From positions 1-21,908 of the forward strand of contig DXCD01000245.1 in the NCBI GenBank assembly GCA_019116185.1: 21,908 bases of DNA, in the 5' to 3' direction. The notes beneath the pieces were generated by a model. It worked only from the letters and a program-made list of their open reading frames with translations. It did no database searches and was not told where the DNA came from. A program made the translations under genes and the position numbers. The first letter of the stretch is position 1. Each line of letters opens with the position of its first letter. This document shows, piece after piece, positions 1-7,702 of this stretch. This stretch comes from Candidatus Mediterraneibacter stercorigallinarum. GTDB taxonomy: Bacteria; Bacillota; Clostridia; Lachnospirales; Lachnospiraceae.

Positions 1-172
1 GAGTTGCCTGCTCTGAAAATTGTTTTTAACCGTGTCCTCTTCCCTTTATACTTTCCCGGATTCTGGAGCGGAGCCGAGCCACACATCCCCATCCCCGAAT
101 ACGTTATGAAAGAATCCTCTGCAGTTTTCGGACGCTTTACTCCATCTAAGTCTCCCTCACAAATCCAGATTT
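1..172 (-). other. Left-edge non-coding element, homologous to the right edge (21732-21908)
   Basis: Read on the minus strand from 172 to 1, this stretch matches 21732-21908 read on the plus strand. Exact shared blocks are GTCCGAAAAC (124-133), ACGTATTCG (96-104) and TAAAAACAATTT (17-28). The first block, AAATCnGGATTTG (160-172), differs at one base. From the first block to the last is 144 nt in both copies. A small hairpin near the 5' end (arms 159-156 and 150-147, loop GGAGA) has an equivalent in the other copy with different stem bases. A weak promoter-like TATAAA lies upstream near 201. I see no gene start here, although one minus-strand frame is open throughout. A structured RNA leader or small RNA running out of the window is the best guess; I cannot name the family. 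Confidence 0.5.
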
Positions 173-214
173 TTATTCTTATTTTATGGATTTCCTTCTT
201 CCTTTATATTCTTA

Positions 215-245
215 TCATACTTTATCCACATTTTCCCTTTATACT
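215..245 (+). promoter_or_regulatory. Promoter of small RNA copy 1
   Basis: TATACT at 240-245 is a good -10 element and lies exactly 7 bases before the first hairpin of the RNA, so transcription should begin at about 253. The block TCATAnTTT...CAnATTTTCC...TATACTAT is conserved in the same register in front of the second copy (6573-6603). No canonical TTGACA lies at the right distance, so the sigma factor class is open. Confidence 0.5.
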
Positions 246-252
246 ATGTATC

Positions 253-389
253 AGATAGTTGATAAACAACTATCTCCCCCCTCATACAATAAGGCGTTAC
301 AGAAACGCCGCACTTTACTCTCATTCCTTTAGATAACTCATAAAACAACGAAACCCGTCAGCCACGCTGCTGACGGGTTTTCGTTGTTT
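253..389 (+). ncRNA. Putative structured small RNA, copy 1
   Basis: Not recognised as a known family. In order: a perfect hairpin with arms AGATAGTTG (253-261) and CAACTATCT (267-275) and loop ATAAA; a C-rich run followed by CTCATA (276-286); a hairpin GGCGTT / AACGCC (293-298, 304-309); a 29-nt block at 310-338 identical to copy 2; and a terminator hairpin with 12-bp arms at 351-380 followed by a T-rich tail. Compared with copy 2 (6611-6743), the first hairpin and the 29-nt block are unchanged, whereas the second hairpin and the terminator stem differ in sequence but keep pairing. That pattern fits a structured, independently transcribed RNA. The C-rich run and the CTCATTCCTTTAG part of the block are complementary to Shine-Dalgarno-like sequences, so base pairing with mRNAs is a reasonable guess. 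Confidence 0.65.
345..388 (+). terminator. Bidirectional terminator: small RNA copy 1 and the GH2 gene
   Basis: The 12-bp arms AAACCCGTCAGC (351-362) and GCTGACGGGTTT (369-380) enclose the loop CACGCT. The stem can be extended by CAACG/CGTTG on either side. T-rich sequence follows on both strands, so the hairpin can end both the plus-strand small RNA and the minus-strand glycosidase transcript, whose stop codon is about 37 bases away. Confidence 0.8.
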
Positions 390-424
390 CTACTTGTCTT
401 GCAGTCTGATTCGGATTTTCTGTC

Positions 425-3400
425 CTACTGCATTTTTCTTTTCTTTGCATATACGCATGCGCCGGCGGATGCGATCAGCAGTATTGCCCACAGCAGAGCT
501 GTATTTTCCACATCACCTGTCTTCACTGCGTTTCCACCTGTGCTGCTGCCACCCTGACTGCCGGTGTTTCCGTTACCGCCATCTGAACCGCCGTCTCCGT
601 CGGGTTTGTCGGGTTTGTCTGACGGATCTTCCGGATCCGGGTCTCCTGTACCTGGTCCTTCCGGATCAGGATCTTTTTCCACAAGACCTTTTATCGCTGC
701 ATCCAGTTTTTCTGCCGCCTCGTCTACAATCTTTTGGTCTGCCTCGGAGAGTTCTTCATTTGCAAGGATCTCCACTGCCTCCTTTAAAGCTGTGTTCAAG
801 GCTGCCATACTCTCGTCTGTATATTTGTCTGCATCAACTTCTTCTGCTTCCTTCACAAGAGCTTCCAGCTCTGTCTTATCCGCTTTCAGAGGCAGATTGT
901 TCATCGCGTCATTAAGTGCTTTGCAGCTCTCATCGATCTGTTCCTGTGTTACGGACGGATCGCCTGCCTTCACCGCATCAAGAATCGCCTGTGCTTCTTC
1001 TTTCGCTTTTTCAAACTTCTCTGCCGCGGACGGGATCACATTTTCTGTGGATACGTCCTCAGCACGTTTTAATGCCTCTTCCAATGCCTCTGTGGAAAGA
1101 TCTTCTCCCGGTCCGGGATCTTCTGTCTCCAATCTGTAATTGACAACATAGATGCCGTCCTCATCGGCAGCTGCATCTGTATCGATCAGCCAGTCTGTAT
1201 CTGAGTAGGATCCGCCTGATACAGTATACTCCACAGCGGCCCCGTCTTCTCCGTATTTCGGAACAACCAGATCCATATCCACGGTATCCGGCAGTACATG
1301 GGAAGACGCTGCGGTCATAACCTCTGTCTGGCCGCCGCCCTCGTAAACCAGTGTTACCGTATCCGGGCGTTTTCCTTGTTCATTGTCATTATCAATCCAA
1401 TGCACTTCTGTGTTCAGCACTTCTGATCTGACAGCGCTGACCACAAAGCCTTCTTCCACTCTTCCCGCGCATTCATAGAGATAGCCTTCCTCTTCTGCGC
1501 TGCTGTCAAAGTCTTCTGTAATGCAGTATACCTCAAAGCTTTCTCCTGACTCCGGATCAATATTCTCAAATGCGCCTGTCCATCCATTGGATTCATTCAA
1601 TACCAGTACGCTGTCTTCAACTGCTTTTCCATCGATCTTAAGTCCAACTTCTACGTTTTCCGGACGTGCGCCGTCTTTGTCATCTCCGTCCTGCCAGTTC
1701 ACGGACACATTGATCTCGAATGGCTCCGGCAGGATCGCTTTGTAAACATGAATCTCCCCGATGCATGCAAGCTTGTAGTCGATTTCATTGAAACTGTCTA
1801 TGACTGTAACTTTGATCCTGTCTGCTGCAACCGGCTCGTCAAAGACCACTTCGCCGTTTCCGTTTGCGCTTTCCTCAAATGAGAAGTCTTTGACTTTCTC
1901 CCATTCTCCGTCTCCTGATTTTGCATACACTTCTGCGTCTTTCAGGAATCCGTTATGTCCGACCGGAGTCTTGCCTTCAAATCTGAGCTTTCCGACGAGC
2001 TGTTCCCCTCCAAGGCCGAACTCGATCGACTGCGGAAGTTCTTCATATGTGCCGTCCGTGCCGCTTGCGTTCTCTACATACTGTGTATGCCATGCGCTTC
2101 CAAGGTTTCCGTCAAATGCAAACGCCGGTCCTCCGTCGTTGTACTGCACCGGATCCTTGAATGATGTTGCGCTGCAGTCAGCAGCCATCACGCTCTGCGG
2201 GATCTCTTCATATGTAATTTCTGCTGCCGGAGCTGTTGTTCCGCCTTCTTCTCCGGCTTCTCCTGTTTCGCCTTCTTCTGCCTCACCGTTCAGTCTGATC
2301 GTATACTCATTTGTCACGAGCTGATTCTCAGACTGCACGATCACCTTTGCCTCGCCAGACTCATCTGCCGGAACGACTGTCACCGCTGCATTGTCCCTTG
2401 CCACTGCTGTGATAACTGCATTTTCCGGATCTTCTGCTTTCACAGTGTATCCGCCTTCCTTTACTTCTCCCGGCACGAAGCCGTCCACTTCTTTTCCGTC
2501 AACTGTAAGGCTGTCCAGAACTGCGGTATTATTCATTGTATATCCAAATGCAGTGGTCCAAATCTCGGCTTCTTTCAGCCCGACATATCCGTTGCCCTGC
2601 TGTGTCATCGTGATCCGCACGCCTTTGACACTGCGCGGCGCGTCAAGGGTAAATGTTGTCTCGCCGTCCGCTGAATACTCTGTCGCTGTAAATCCGACAT
2701 CGCGGAAGTCCACTCCGTCCTCAGCAACCTGAATGTTCACATCTGCCGGCACGCTCACATTTGCGTCTGTGAAGAACCACAGCCTGATCGTATCGATCTC
2801 TTTTGCTTCATCCCACGTAAATGTGATGAAAGGTGAAGAACTCTGGAGATGGTCATTCCAGTTTGTCCAGCGCTCATTCGGATTATTGGTGACATTCTTC
2901 ACACCATTGACAATGGAGAGCAGATTATCTGCCGTCACTCCGCAGCTCTCCGTCAGGGTCGCATACTGAGGCGCCACATTGACAGGCTCCATCGTCTCGC
3001 CTTCTGCCACGCGGACAGTTGCGTGCACTTTGTAGGATGTATCTTCCGATACATTCACAGTTCCCATAACAGTAATGACATCGCCCACTTCCTGAAGGTC
3101 GTCGGCAGTGATCTCGTCCCATTCAACAGGATATTCACCGTATATGTCACCGTTTTCCAGGATTCCGGATACCGTTGCCGGAAGCGCCGGGACTACGCCT
3201 GCGCTTGTTGCTCTGGAATAATTCTTAAATCCTGCAAATACAGGCAGTACATGAAGGAATGCCTCCACATCGATCTTTTCCCCGCCGACAGTAAGCACGC
3301 CGTTCAGCATGTACTCGCCAGGCGAATTATAGATGTCTTCTGATACCTCTTCCCACTCGATCGTTCCTTTTGCAGAACTGTCATCGCTCATTGTAACATC

Positions 3401-6247
3401 GACTTCTGTCTGCAGTTCCGGAGCGGTTCCCATGGTAACGGTATACTCTTTCGTGATCTCGTAGTCTTTCACATATGCAGGTCCCTGCTCGTCGCCCACT
3501 GTGCCCACGTTCACTGCGCCGCCCTTTAAGCCGGAAGACTCTGCTCTCAGGGTAAATCCGCCTGCCTTGTCCGTACTGCGCACGATAACAAGCGCTTTAC
3601 CGGAAAATGCATCGATATTCGCGCTCTTCTCACTTGTGAGCACGCTCGGCTGCTGGAACTTATCTGTGGTGGACGGATTTCCATTGTCAACACCAACGAT
3701 CTCTCCATTTCCTGTCAGGCTGAAACGGATGTTATTTCTCGCTGAGCTTACAAACTCTCCGTTTCCGTCCAGAACATCCACAGAAATGTAGGAAAGGCTG
3801 CTGCCGTCCGCCTGGATCTCACTCTTTTCAGCTGTCACCTTCAGGCTGCTGCCTTCATCGCTGTTTGTGGTCACATAATCAAGACCATATGTATCCTCGA
3901 TCAGCTCTCCGTTCGAGTCATATGCCTTTGCGCTCAGTGTGCCTTCTTCATACTGTACGCTGAACTGCGCTGCCATTCGTTTCCATTCCTGGTTTTCGTT
4001 GACTGCTGTGCACAGCTCTGCATTATCAGATGTATTTGTATAGGTAGAATATGTATAGCCTGCATCTGTCTCAAAATCATTTCTTGTGGCAGTGCCGATC
4101 TTCACGTCATTTAAGTACAGTTCCACTTTTGCTGCATTTGAGTATATATAAACCGGAACTTTCCCGCTGCTGATCGTCAGGTCTTCTTCATTCCAGCTCT
4201 GCGGCACTACATGGAGCGTTGTCTTATCCTCTACCCACTGGCTGGAATAGAAGTAATAAGAATCTTTCGGGAATCCTGCCGTGTCGATCACGCCGAAGAA
4301 GCTGGAGTTCGGGACTGCCTGGTCGCCGCCCACGACGCTTCCCGTGCCGGTTCCGTTCCATGCGCCTGTCCCGGTAGGTTCTCCGATATAGTCAAATCCG
4401 GTCCAGATAAATTCTCCCATGATAAAATCATTCTTTATCGTATAGTACCAGGATTCTCTCGCTGTATTTCCCCATCCCACGCAGGCTGTATCATATGCGG
4501 TACACTGATAATCGCCAAGCTGGGAAGATGATGATAGTGTATTATAGATTCCACGGCTGTTGGCAGGAGACGCGGTCTCTGTTCCGACCAGAGGCCATGT
4601 CGGCTGCTGGTTGTGTTTGCTTTCATACTGCGTTGGGTAGTAGTTAAGACCAACAACGCCGTCAGCTGCTGCCAGCTGATTGTCAATATTGGTACGGAAG
4701 TCGCCCGAACTCCATGTGGGCTGATTATCTCCCATGGTGATGGGCTTCGTATCATCGATATCCTGAATCCATTTGATCAGATCAGCCGCAATGTCCGGAT
4801 AGGTTGCCTGGGCGTTGCTGGCGCCTTCGCCGGTGCATCCTGTGGGAAGCTCATTTCCGATGGACCACATCACCACGCACGGGTCGTTTTTATCACGGTT
4901 TACTGTTGATTCCAGAACAAACTGCGCCCATGTCTTGTCCGCGCTTCCGCCGATGACCTGATTGTCCGCTGCAAGCGTCTTGTCGAATTCTTTTCCAAAG
5001 TCATTATAATTGCCGTTTTTATACTCCGTCCATCCGTCGAAGATCTCATTCATGACAAGGATGCCTTCTTCGTTGCAGATCGAGATCAGCATGTCAGAAG
5101 GTACATTATGGCTGGCGCGGATCGCGTTTACGCCCATGCCTTTGAGGATCTCCACCTGGCGCTTCACTGCATCATAGTAGGAGGCAGCGCCAAGCGCCCC
5201 CTGATCGTGGTGCATGCAGACACCCTTCATCTTCACGTTCTCACCGTTCAGCTTGAAGCCGAAGTCCGCATCATACTCCAGATAGCGGAAACCAAATTCC
5301 GTCTCGTAACTGTCGATCACTTCGCCGTCTTCCAGGATCTCTGTCTGCACATAGTACAGATTCGGATTGTCGCAGTCCCAGAGCTCCGGTTTGTTTACTA
5401 CAACATCCTGTTCTGCTGTAACTTCTTCCTCTGCGCTGACCGTTACTTCTTTCTCTCCGGCCTCTTTCGAAACGACCTCTCCCTGATCATTCAAGATCGT
5501 TGTGCGCACGGTCACTGTGCCGGATTCAGCTCTTTCGTTTTTCACGTCTGTCTCCACGTGGACTGTCACATCACCGTCCTGCTCTTCTTCCAGGTTCGGC
5601 GTGGTCACATAAGTACCTTCGTCCGCCACATGGATATCCCCGGATACAGTCAGTGTCACATCCCGGTAAATACCGGAACCGGAATACCACCGGCTGGACG
5701 GGAATTCATTCACCGCTTTCACAGAGATCACGTTTTCCGTCTTTCCGTCGCAAGTCACATAATCCGTAATATCCAGAGAAAAATCATTATATCCATAGAA
5801 GTTCTCGCCGATCTTCGTTCCATTCACATACACATATGCATGATTGTACACGCCGTCAAAATTAATCGTCAGAGTCTTCCCTGCATAATCTTCCGGGAAC
5901 ACGACGCTCTTCCGGTACCAGCCTGTCCCGCCCGGAAGGAAGCCGGATTCCGCCTCGTACTGAGCGGAAAACTCCTGATCCATACTGAAATCATGGGGAA
6001 TCTGGATATCTTCCCAGCCGGAATCGTCGAATTCTTTCTGGTCCGCGTTCTCCACATCCCCAAGATAGAATTTCCACCCGGTATTAAAGTTTCCTTTATC
6101 CGCCTTCGCTTCAGGCACGAATGCGTCTGTCTGCGCTGCATCCGCCTCCCCTGTCTCTTGTGCTGCCGCCGGAATGCCTGCACTTCCAATGACTGTGACA
6201 GCCGCCAGACACGATGCCAGGCACCGCGCCTTCATTTTCTTTTTCAT
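425..6247 (-). CDS. Secreted, wall-anchored multidomain GH2 beta-galactosidase-like glycosidase
   Basis: A 1940-residue extracellular glycoside hydrolase family 2 enzyme, most likely a beta-galactosidase acting on host or dietary glycans. The chosen ATG (6247) follows AAAGGAGG (6257-6264); a longer frame to 6304 lacks a ribosome site. Modules by residue: signal peptide 1-30; GH2 N-terminal sandwich 52-203; Ig-like domain to about 315; TIM barrel about 320-666 with acid/base Glu466 (WSIGNELP) and probable nucleophile Glu557 (GTETAS), 91 residues apart as in beta-glucuronidase; DUF4982-like about 670-770; Ig-like domain 786-916; two Big_4-like domains 926-1083; F5/8C (CBM32-like) 1088-1228; cadherin-like 1235-1318; second F5/8C 1350-1502; two Cna-B-like domains 1508-1706; two FIVAR repeats 1713-1856; Asp/Pro/Gly linker; AVKTGD (1907-1912), hydrophobic helix and KKRK tail for sortase anchoring. 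No sortase gene is in the window. Exact sugar specificity is inferred only. Confidence 0.92.
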   Translation of the reverse strand: MKKKMKARCLASCLAAVTVIGSAGIPAAAQETGEADAAQTDAFVPEAKADKGNFNTGWKFYLGDVENADQKEFDDSGWEDIQIPHDFSMDQEFSAQYEAESGFLPGGTGWYRKSVVFPEDYAGKTLTINFDGVYNHAYVYVNGTKIGENFYGYNDFSLDITDYVTCDGKTENVISVKAVNEFPSSRWYSGSGIYRDVTLTVSGDIHVADEGTYVTTPNLEEEQDGDVTVHVETDVKNERAESGTVTVRTTILNDQGEVVSKEAGEKEVTVSAEEEVTAEQDVVVNKPELWDCDNPNLYYVQTEILEDGEVIDSYETEFGFRYLEYDADFGFKLNGENVKMKGVCMHHDQGALGAASYYDAVKRQVEILKGMGVNAIRASHNVPSDMLISICNEEGILVMNEIFDGWTEYKNGNYNDFGKEFDKTLAADNQVIGGSADKTWAQFVLESTVNRDKNDPCVVMWSIGNELPTGCTGEGASNAQATYPDIAADLIKWIQDIDDTKPITMGDNQPTWSSGDFRTNIDNQLAAADGVVGLNYYPTQYESKHNQQPTWPLVGTETASPANSRGIYNTLSSSSQLGDYQCTAYDTACVGWGNTARESWYYTIKNDFIMGEFIWTGFDYIGEPTGTGAWNGTGTGSVVGGDQAVPNSSFFGVIDTAGFPKDSYYFYSSQWVEDKTTLHVVPQSWNEEDLTISSGKVPVYIYSNAAKVELYLNDVKIGTATRNDFETDAGYTYSTYTNTSDNAELCTAVNENQEWKRMAAQFSVQYEEGTLSAKAYDSNGELIEDTYGLDYVTTNSDEGSSLKVTAEKSEIQADGSSLSYISVDVLDGNGEFVSSARNNIRFSLTGNGEIVGVDNGNPSTTDKFQQPSVLTSEKSANIDAFSGKALVIVRSTDKAGGFTLRAESSGLKGGAVNVGTVGDEQGPAYVKDYEITKEYTVTMGTAPELQTEVDVTMSDDSSAKGTIEWEEVSEDIYNSPGEYMLNGVLTVGGEKIDVEAFLHVLPVFAGFKNYSRATSAGVVPALPATVSGILENGDIYGEYPVEWDEITADDLQEVGDVITVMGTVNVSEDTSYKVHATVRVAEGETMEPVNVAPQYATLTESCGVTADNLLSIVNGVKNVTNNPNERWTNWNDHLQSSSPFITFTWDEAKEIDTIRLWFFTDANVSVPADVNIQVAEDGVDFRDVGFTATEYSADGETTFTLDAPRSVKGVRITMTQQGNGYVGLKEAEIWTTAFGYTMNNTAVLDSLTVDGKEVDGFVPGEVKEGGYTVKAEDPENAVITAVARDNAAVTVVPADESGEAKVIVQSENQLVTNEYTIRLNGEAEEGETGEAGEEGGTTAPAAEITYEEIPQSVMAADCSATSFKDPVQYNDGGPAFAFDGNLGSAWHTQYVENASGTDGTYEELPQSIEFGLGGEQLVGKLRFEGKTPVGHNGFLKDAEVYAKSGDGEWEKVKDFSFEESANGNGEVVFDEPVAADRIKVTVIDSFNEIDYKLACIGEIHVYKAILPEPFEINVSVNWQDGDDKDGARPENVEVGLKIDGKAVEDSVLVLNESNGWTGAFENIDPESGESFEVYCITEDFDSSAEEEGYLYECAGRVEEGFVVSAVRSEVLNTEVHWIDNDNEQGKRPDTVTLVYEGGGQTEVMTAASSHVLPDTVDMDLVVPKYGEDGAAVEYTVSGGSYSDTDWLIDTDAAADEDGIYVVNYRLETEDPGPGEDLSTEALEEALKRAEDVSTENVIPSAAEKFEKAKEEAQAILDAVKAGDPSVTQEQIDESCKALNDAMNNLPLKADKTELEALVKEAEEVDADKYTDESMAALNTALKEAVEILANEELSEADQKIVDEAAEKLDAAIKGLVEKDPDPEGPGTGDPDPEDPSDKPDKPDGDGGSDGGNGNTGSQGGSSTGGNAVKTGDVENTALLWAILLIASAGACVYAKKRKMQ

Positions 6248-6311
6248 AAACTTTTTCCTCCTTTGAGCTGAACCAACGTTCCGTCCCATTAACAAATATT
6301 CCATATTATGG

Positions 6312-6354
6312 CATAATTTGTAATAATTATGTCATATCAGTCACTTTATTACAA
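6312..6354 (-). promoter_or_regulatory. Promoter and palindromic operator candidate for the GH2 gene
   Basis: On the minus strand, TTGTAA (6354-6349), a 17-base spacer and CATAAT (6331-6326) form a plausible sigma-A promoter, giving an untranslated leader of about 70 bases before the start at 6247. An inverted repeat, CATAATT-6-AATTATG (6312-6331), covers the -10 element and the expected transcription start, where a repressor could act. The stretch 6355-6572 is AT-rich and I see nothing else in it. Confidence 0.45.
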
Positions 6355-6572
6355 TATTAAAATTTATTTTTGTATATTTTGTTCAATTTTCATTATTTTG
6401 AAGTATAAAACAAGTCCGCTGCTCTGTGGATGGCTTATCATTCACTTAGCGCCATTCCTGCTAAAATATCTGCCTGTCAATTATCCAAAAAGCATTTTTC
6501 GCTGTCCCGAAAATTTTCCTCATACTTTTTTTACCATCAGTTTAGAAATTTTCGGGTTCTTTTATAATTCAC

Positions 6573-6603
6573 TCATATTTTTGACATATTTTCCGCCTAT
6601 ACT
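6573..6603 (+). promoter_or_regulatory. Promoter of small RNA copy 2
   Basis: TATACT at 6598-6603 lies 7 bases before the first hairpin, as in copy 1, and the upstream block beginning TCATA is aligned without gaps between the two copies. A TTGACA (6581-6586) with a 16-base spacer to TATAAC (6603-6608) is an alternative, but it is not conserved in copy 1 (TATCCA) and would start transcription inside the hairpin. Confidence 0.5.
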
Positions 6604-6610
6604 ATAACCA

Positions 6611-6743
6611 AGATAGTTGATAAACAACTATCTTCCCCCTCATAAAAGTTTAGGCACTGCGAGGTGCCGCACTTTACTCTCATTCCTTTAGATAACTTAT
6701 AAAACGGCAAAAACCCATCAGTCGAAAGATTGATGGGTTTTTG
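6611..6743 (+). ncRNA. Putative structured small RNA, copy 2
   Basis: Second copy of the element at 253-389, in the same orientation, on the other side of the GH2 gene. The first hairpin (6611-6633) and the 29-nt block (6669-6697) are identical to copy 1. The middle hairpin is GGCAC / GTGCC (6653-6657, 6664-6668) where copy 1 has GGCGTT / AACGCC: the bases change and pairing is kept. The terminator stem also differs (ACCCATCA / TGATGGGT against ACCCGTCA / TGACGGGT), again with paired changes. The C-rich segment with CTCATA is kept (6634-6644). Predicted length is about 130 nt. The family is unknown to me. Confidence 0.65.
6709..6743 (+). terminator. Bidirectional terminator: small RNA copy 2 and the hydrolase gene
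   Basis: The arms AAAAACCCATCA (6709-6720) and TGATGGGTTTTT (6731-6742) enclose a 10-base loop. Flanking A and T runs give a U-tail on either strand. The hydrolase stop codon at 6767-6769 lies about 25 bases away on the minus strand, so this hairpin should also end the citrate synthase-hydrolase operon. Confidence 0.8.
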
Positions 6744-6766
6744 TTATGCTTTCAATATAATATTTA

Positions 6767-7702
6767 TTATCTATGCTCGTCAAACCACTCCAGCAGATCT
6801 TCATAGACCTGTTCCCTGTCTGTTTCATTGAGGAGCTCATGCCGGTCTCCTGTATACAGCCGGAGAGCCACATCCTGAATACCGGCTGCCCGGTACTTCT
6901 CATAGATCTTGCGGACACCTTTTCCGAATCCGCCTACCGGATCATCTGCCCCGGACATAAATAGGATCGGAAGCCCCTTGGGAACCATGTACACACTCTC
7001 TTTCCGCTGCGTGCCGATCATGCCCGAGAAGATATTGTAGTAAGCATTTACTGTTGATACAAAAGAGCAGAGCGGATCAGACACATATACATCCAGATGG
7101 TCATTATCGCTTGTGATCCAGTCCGCGCGGGTACGCGCGGGCTTAAATTTCTTATTAAAAGATCCCATCACCAGCTTATCCACCATTTTGCTGCGGTAAT
7201 GCCAGCCGCGGAAAGCCGCCAGCACCCGGCACAGTCTCTTTCCAAATAACAGCTCTGCCTTTTTGTGATCCGCTGCCACGCCCATAAGCACAGCGCCGCT
7301 CAGTCCGTTGCCGTACATCTGTATATACTGCCTGAGCAGCGTTGATCCCATGCTGTGTCCCAGCATAAAATACGGGACTCCCGGATATTTCTTTGCCGTC
7401 CGCTGGCGGAGCGTATGCATGTCGCCCAGCACGCAGGCATTTCCGTATTTCTCATTAAAGAAGCCATATTCAGATTTTGCCTGTATGGATTTGCCGTGTC
7501 CAAGATGGTCATTTCCCACGACATAATAGCCTCTGTCGCACAGGAACTGTGCAAACTCGTCATATCGCCTGATATATTCCACCATTCCGTGGCAGATCTG
7601 AAGGACAGCCTTTACTTCTCCTTCCGGTTTCCACTCTATTGTATGGATCTCCGTATTGCCGTCCTTTGATGGGAAATAAAACTCGTCTCTCATGTTACTC
7701 AC
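6767..7702 (-). CDS. Alpha/beta hydrolase, lysophospholipase / monoacylglycerol lipase-like
   Basis: A 311-residue cytoplasmic serine hydrolase of the PldB/monoglyceride lipase group; there is no signal peptide. The catalytic triad is visible: the nucleophile elbow GHSMG with Ser117, the acidic residue in GADDPVGG (Asp253 or Asp254), and His288 in GDRHEL. An oxyanion-hole HGM motif lies near residues 38-40. The likely substrate is a lysophospholipid or monoacylglycerol, inferred from the family. The GTG start (7702) directly abuts the TAA stop of citrate synthase; an ATG at 7693 (MRDEFYF) is equally possible, and neither has an ideal ribosome site, so translation is probably coupled to the upstream gene. 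It is the second gene of a two-gene operon and ends at the terminator shared with small RNA copy 2. Confidence 0.88.
   Translation of the reverse strand: MSNMRDEFYFPSKDGNTEIHTIEWKPEGEVKAVLQICHGMVEYIRRYDEFAQFLCDRGYYVVGNDHLGHGKSIQAKSEYGFFNEKYGNACVLGDMHTLRQRTAKKYPGVPYFMLGHSMGSTLLRQYIQMYGNGLSGAVLMGVAADHKKAELLFGKRLCRVLAAFRGWHYRSKMVDKLVMGSFNKKFKPARTRADWITSDNDHLDVYVSDPLCSFVSTVNAYYNIFSGMIGTQRKESVYMVPKGLPILFMSGADDPVGGFGKGVRKIYEKYRAAGIQDVALRLYTGDRHELLNETDREQVYEDLLEWFDEHR

Noticed and set aside
4..258. An 84-residue plus-strand frame at the left edge
   Set aside because: It starts at TTG without a ribosome site and overlaps the small RNA promoter. The sequence is better explained by the minus-strand element shared with the right edge.
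5108..6271. A 387-residue plus-strand open frame opposite the GH2 gene
   Set aside because: It is antisense to the well-supported signal peptide and GH2 N-terminal coding sequence, and the translation has no recognisable domain. It arises from codon bias of the real gene.
6248..6304. GH2 start at 6304
   Set aside because: That start lacks a ribosome site; AAAGGAGG and a normal signal peptide support 6247.
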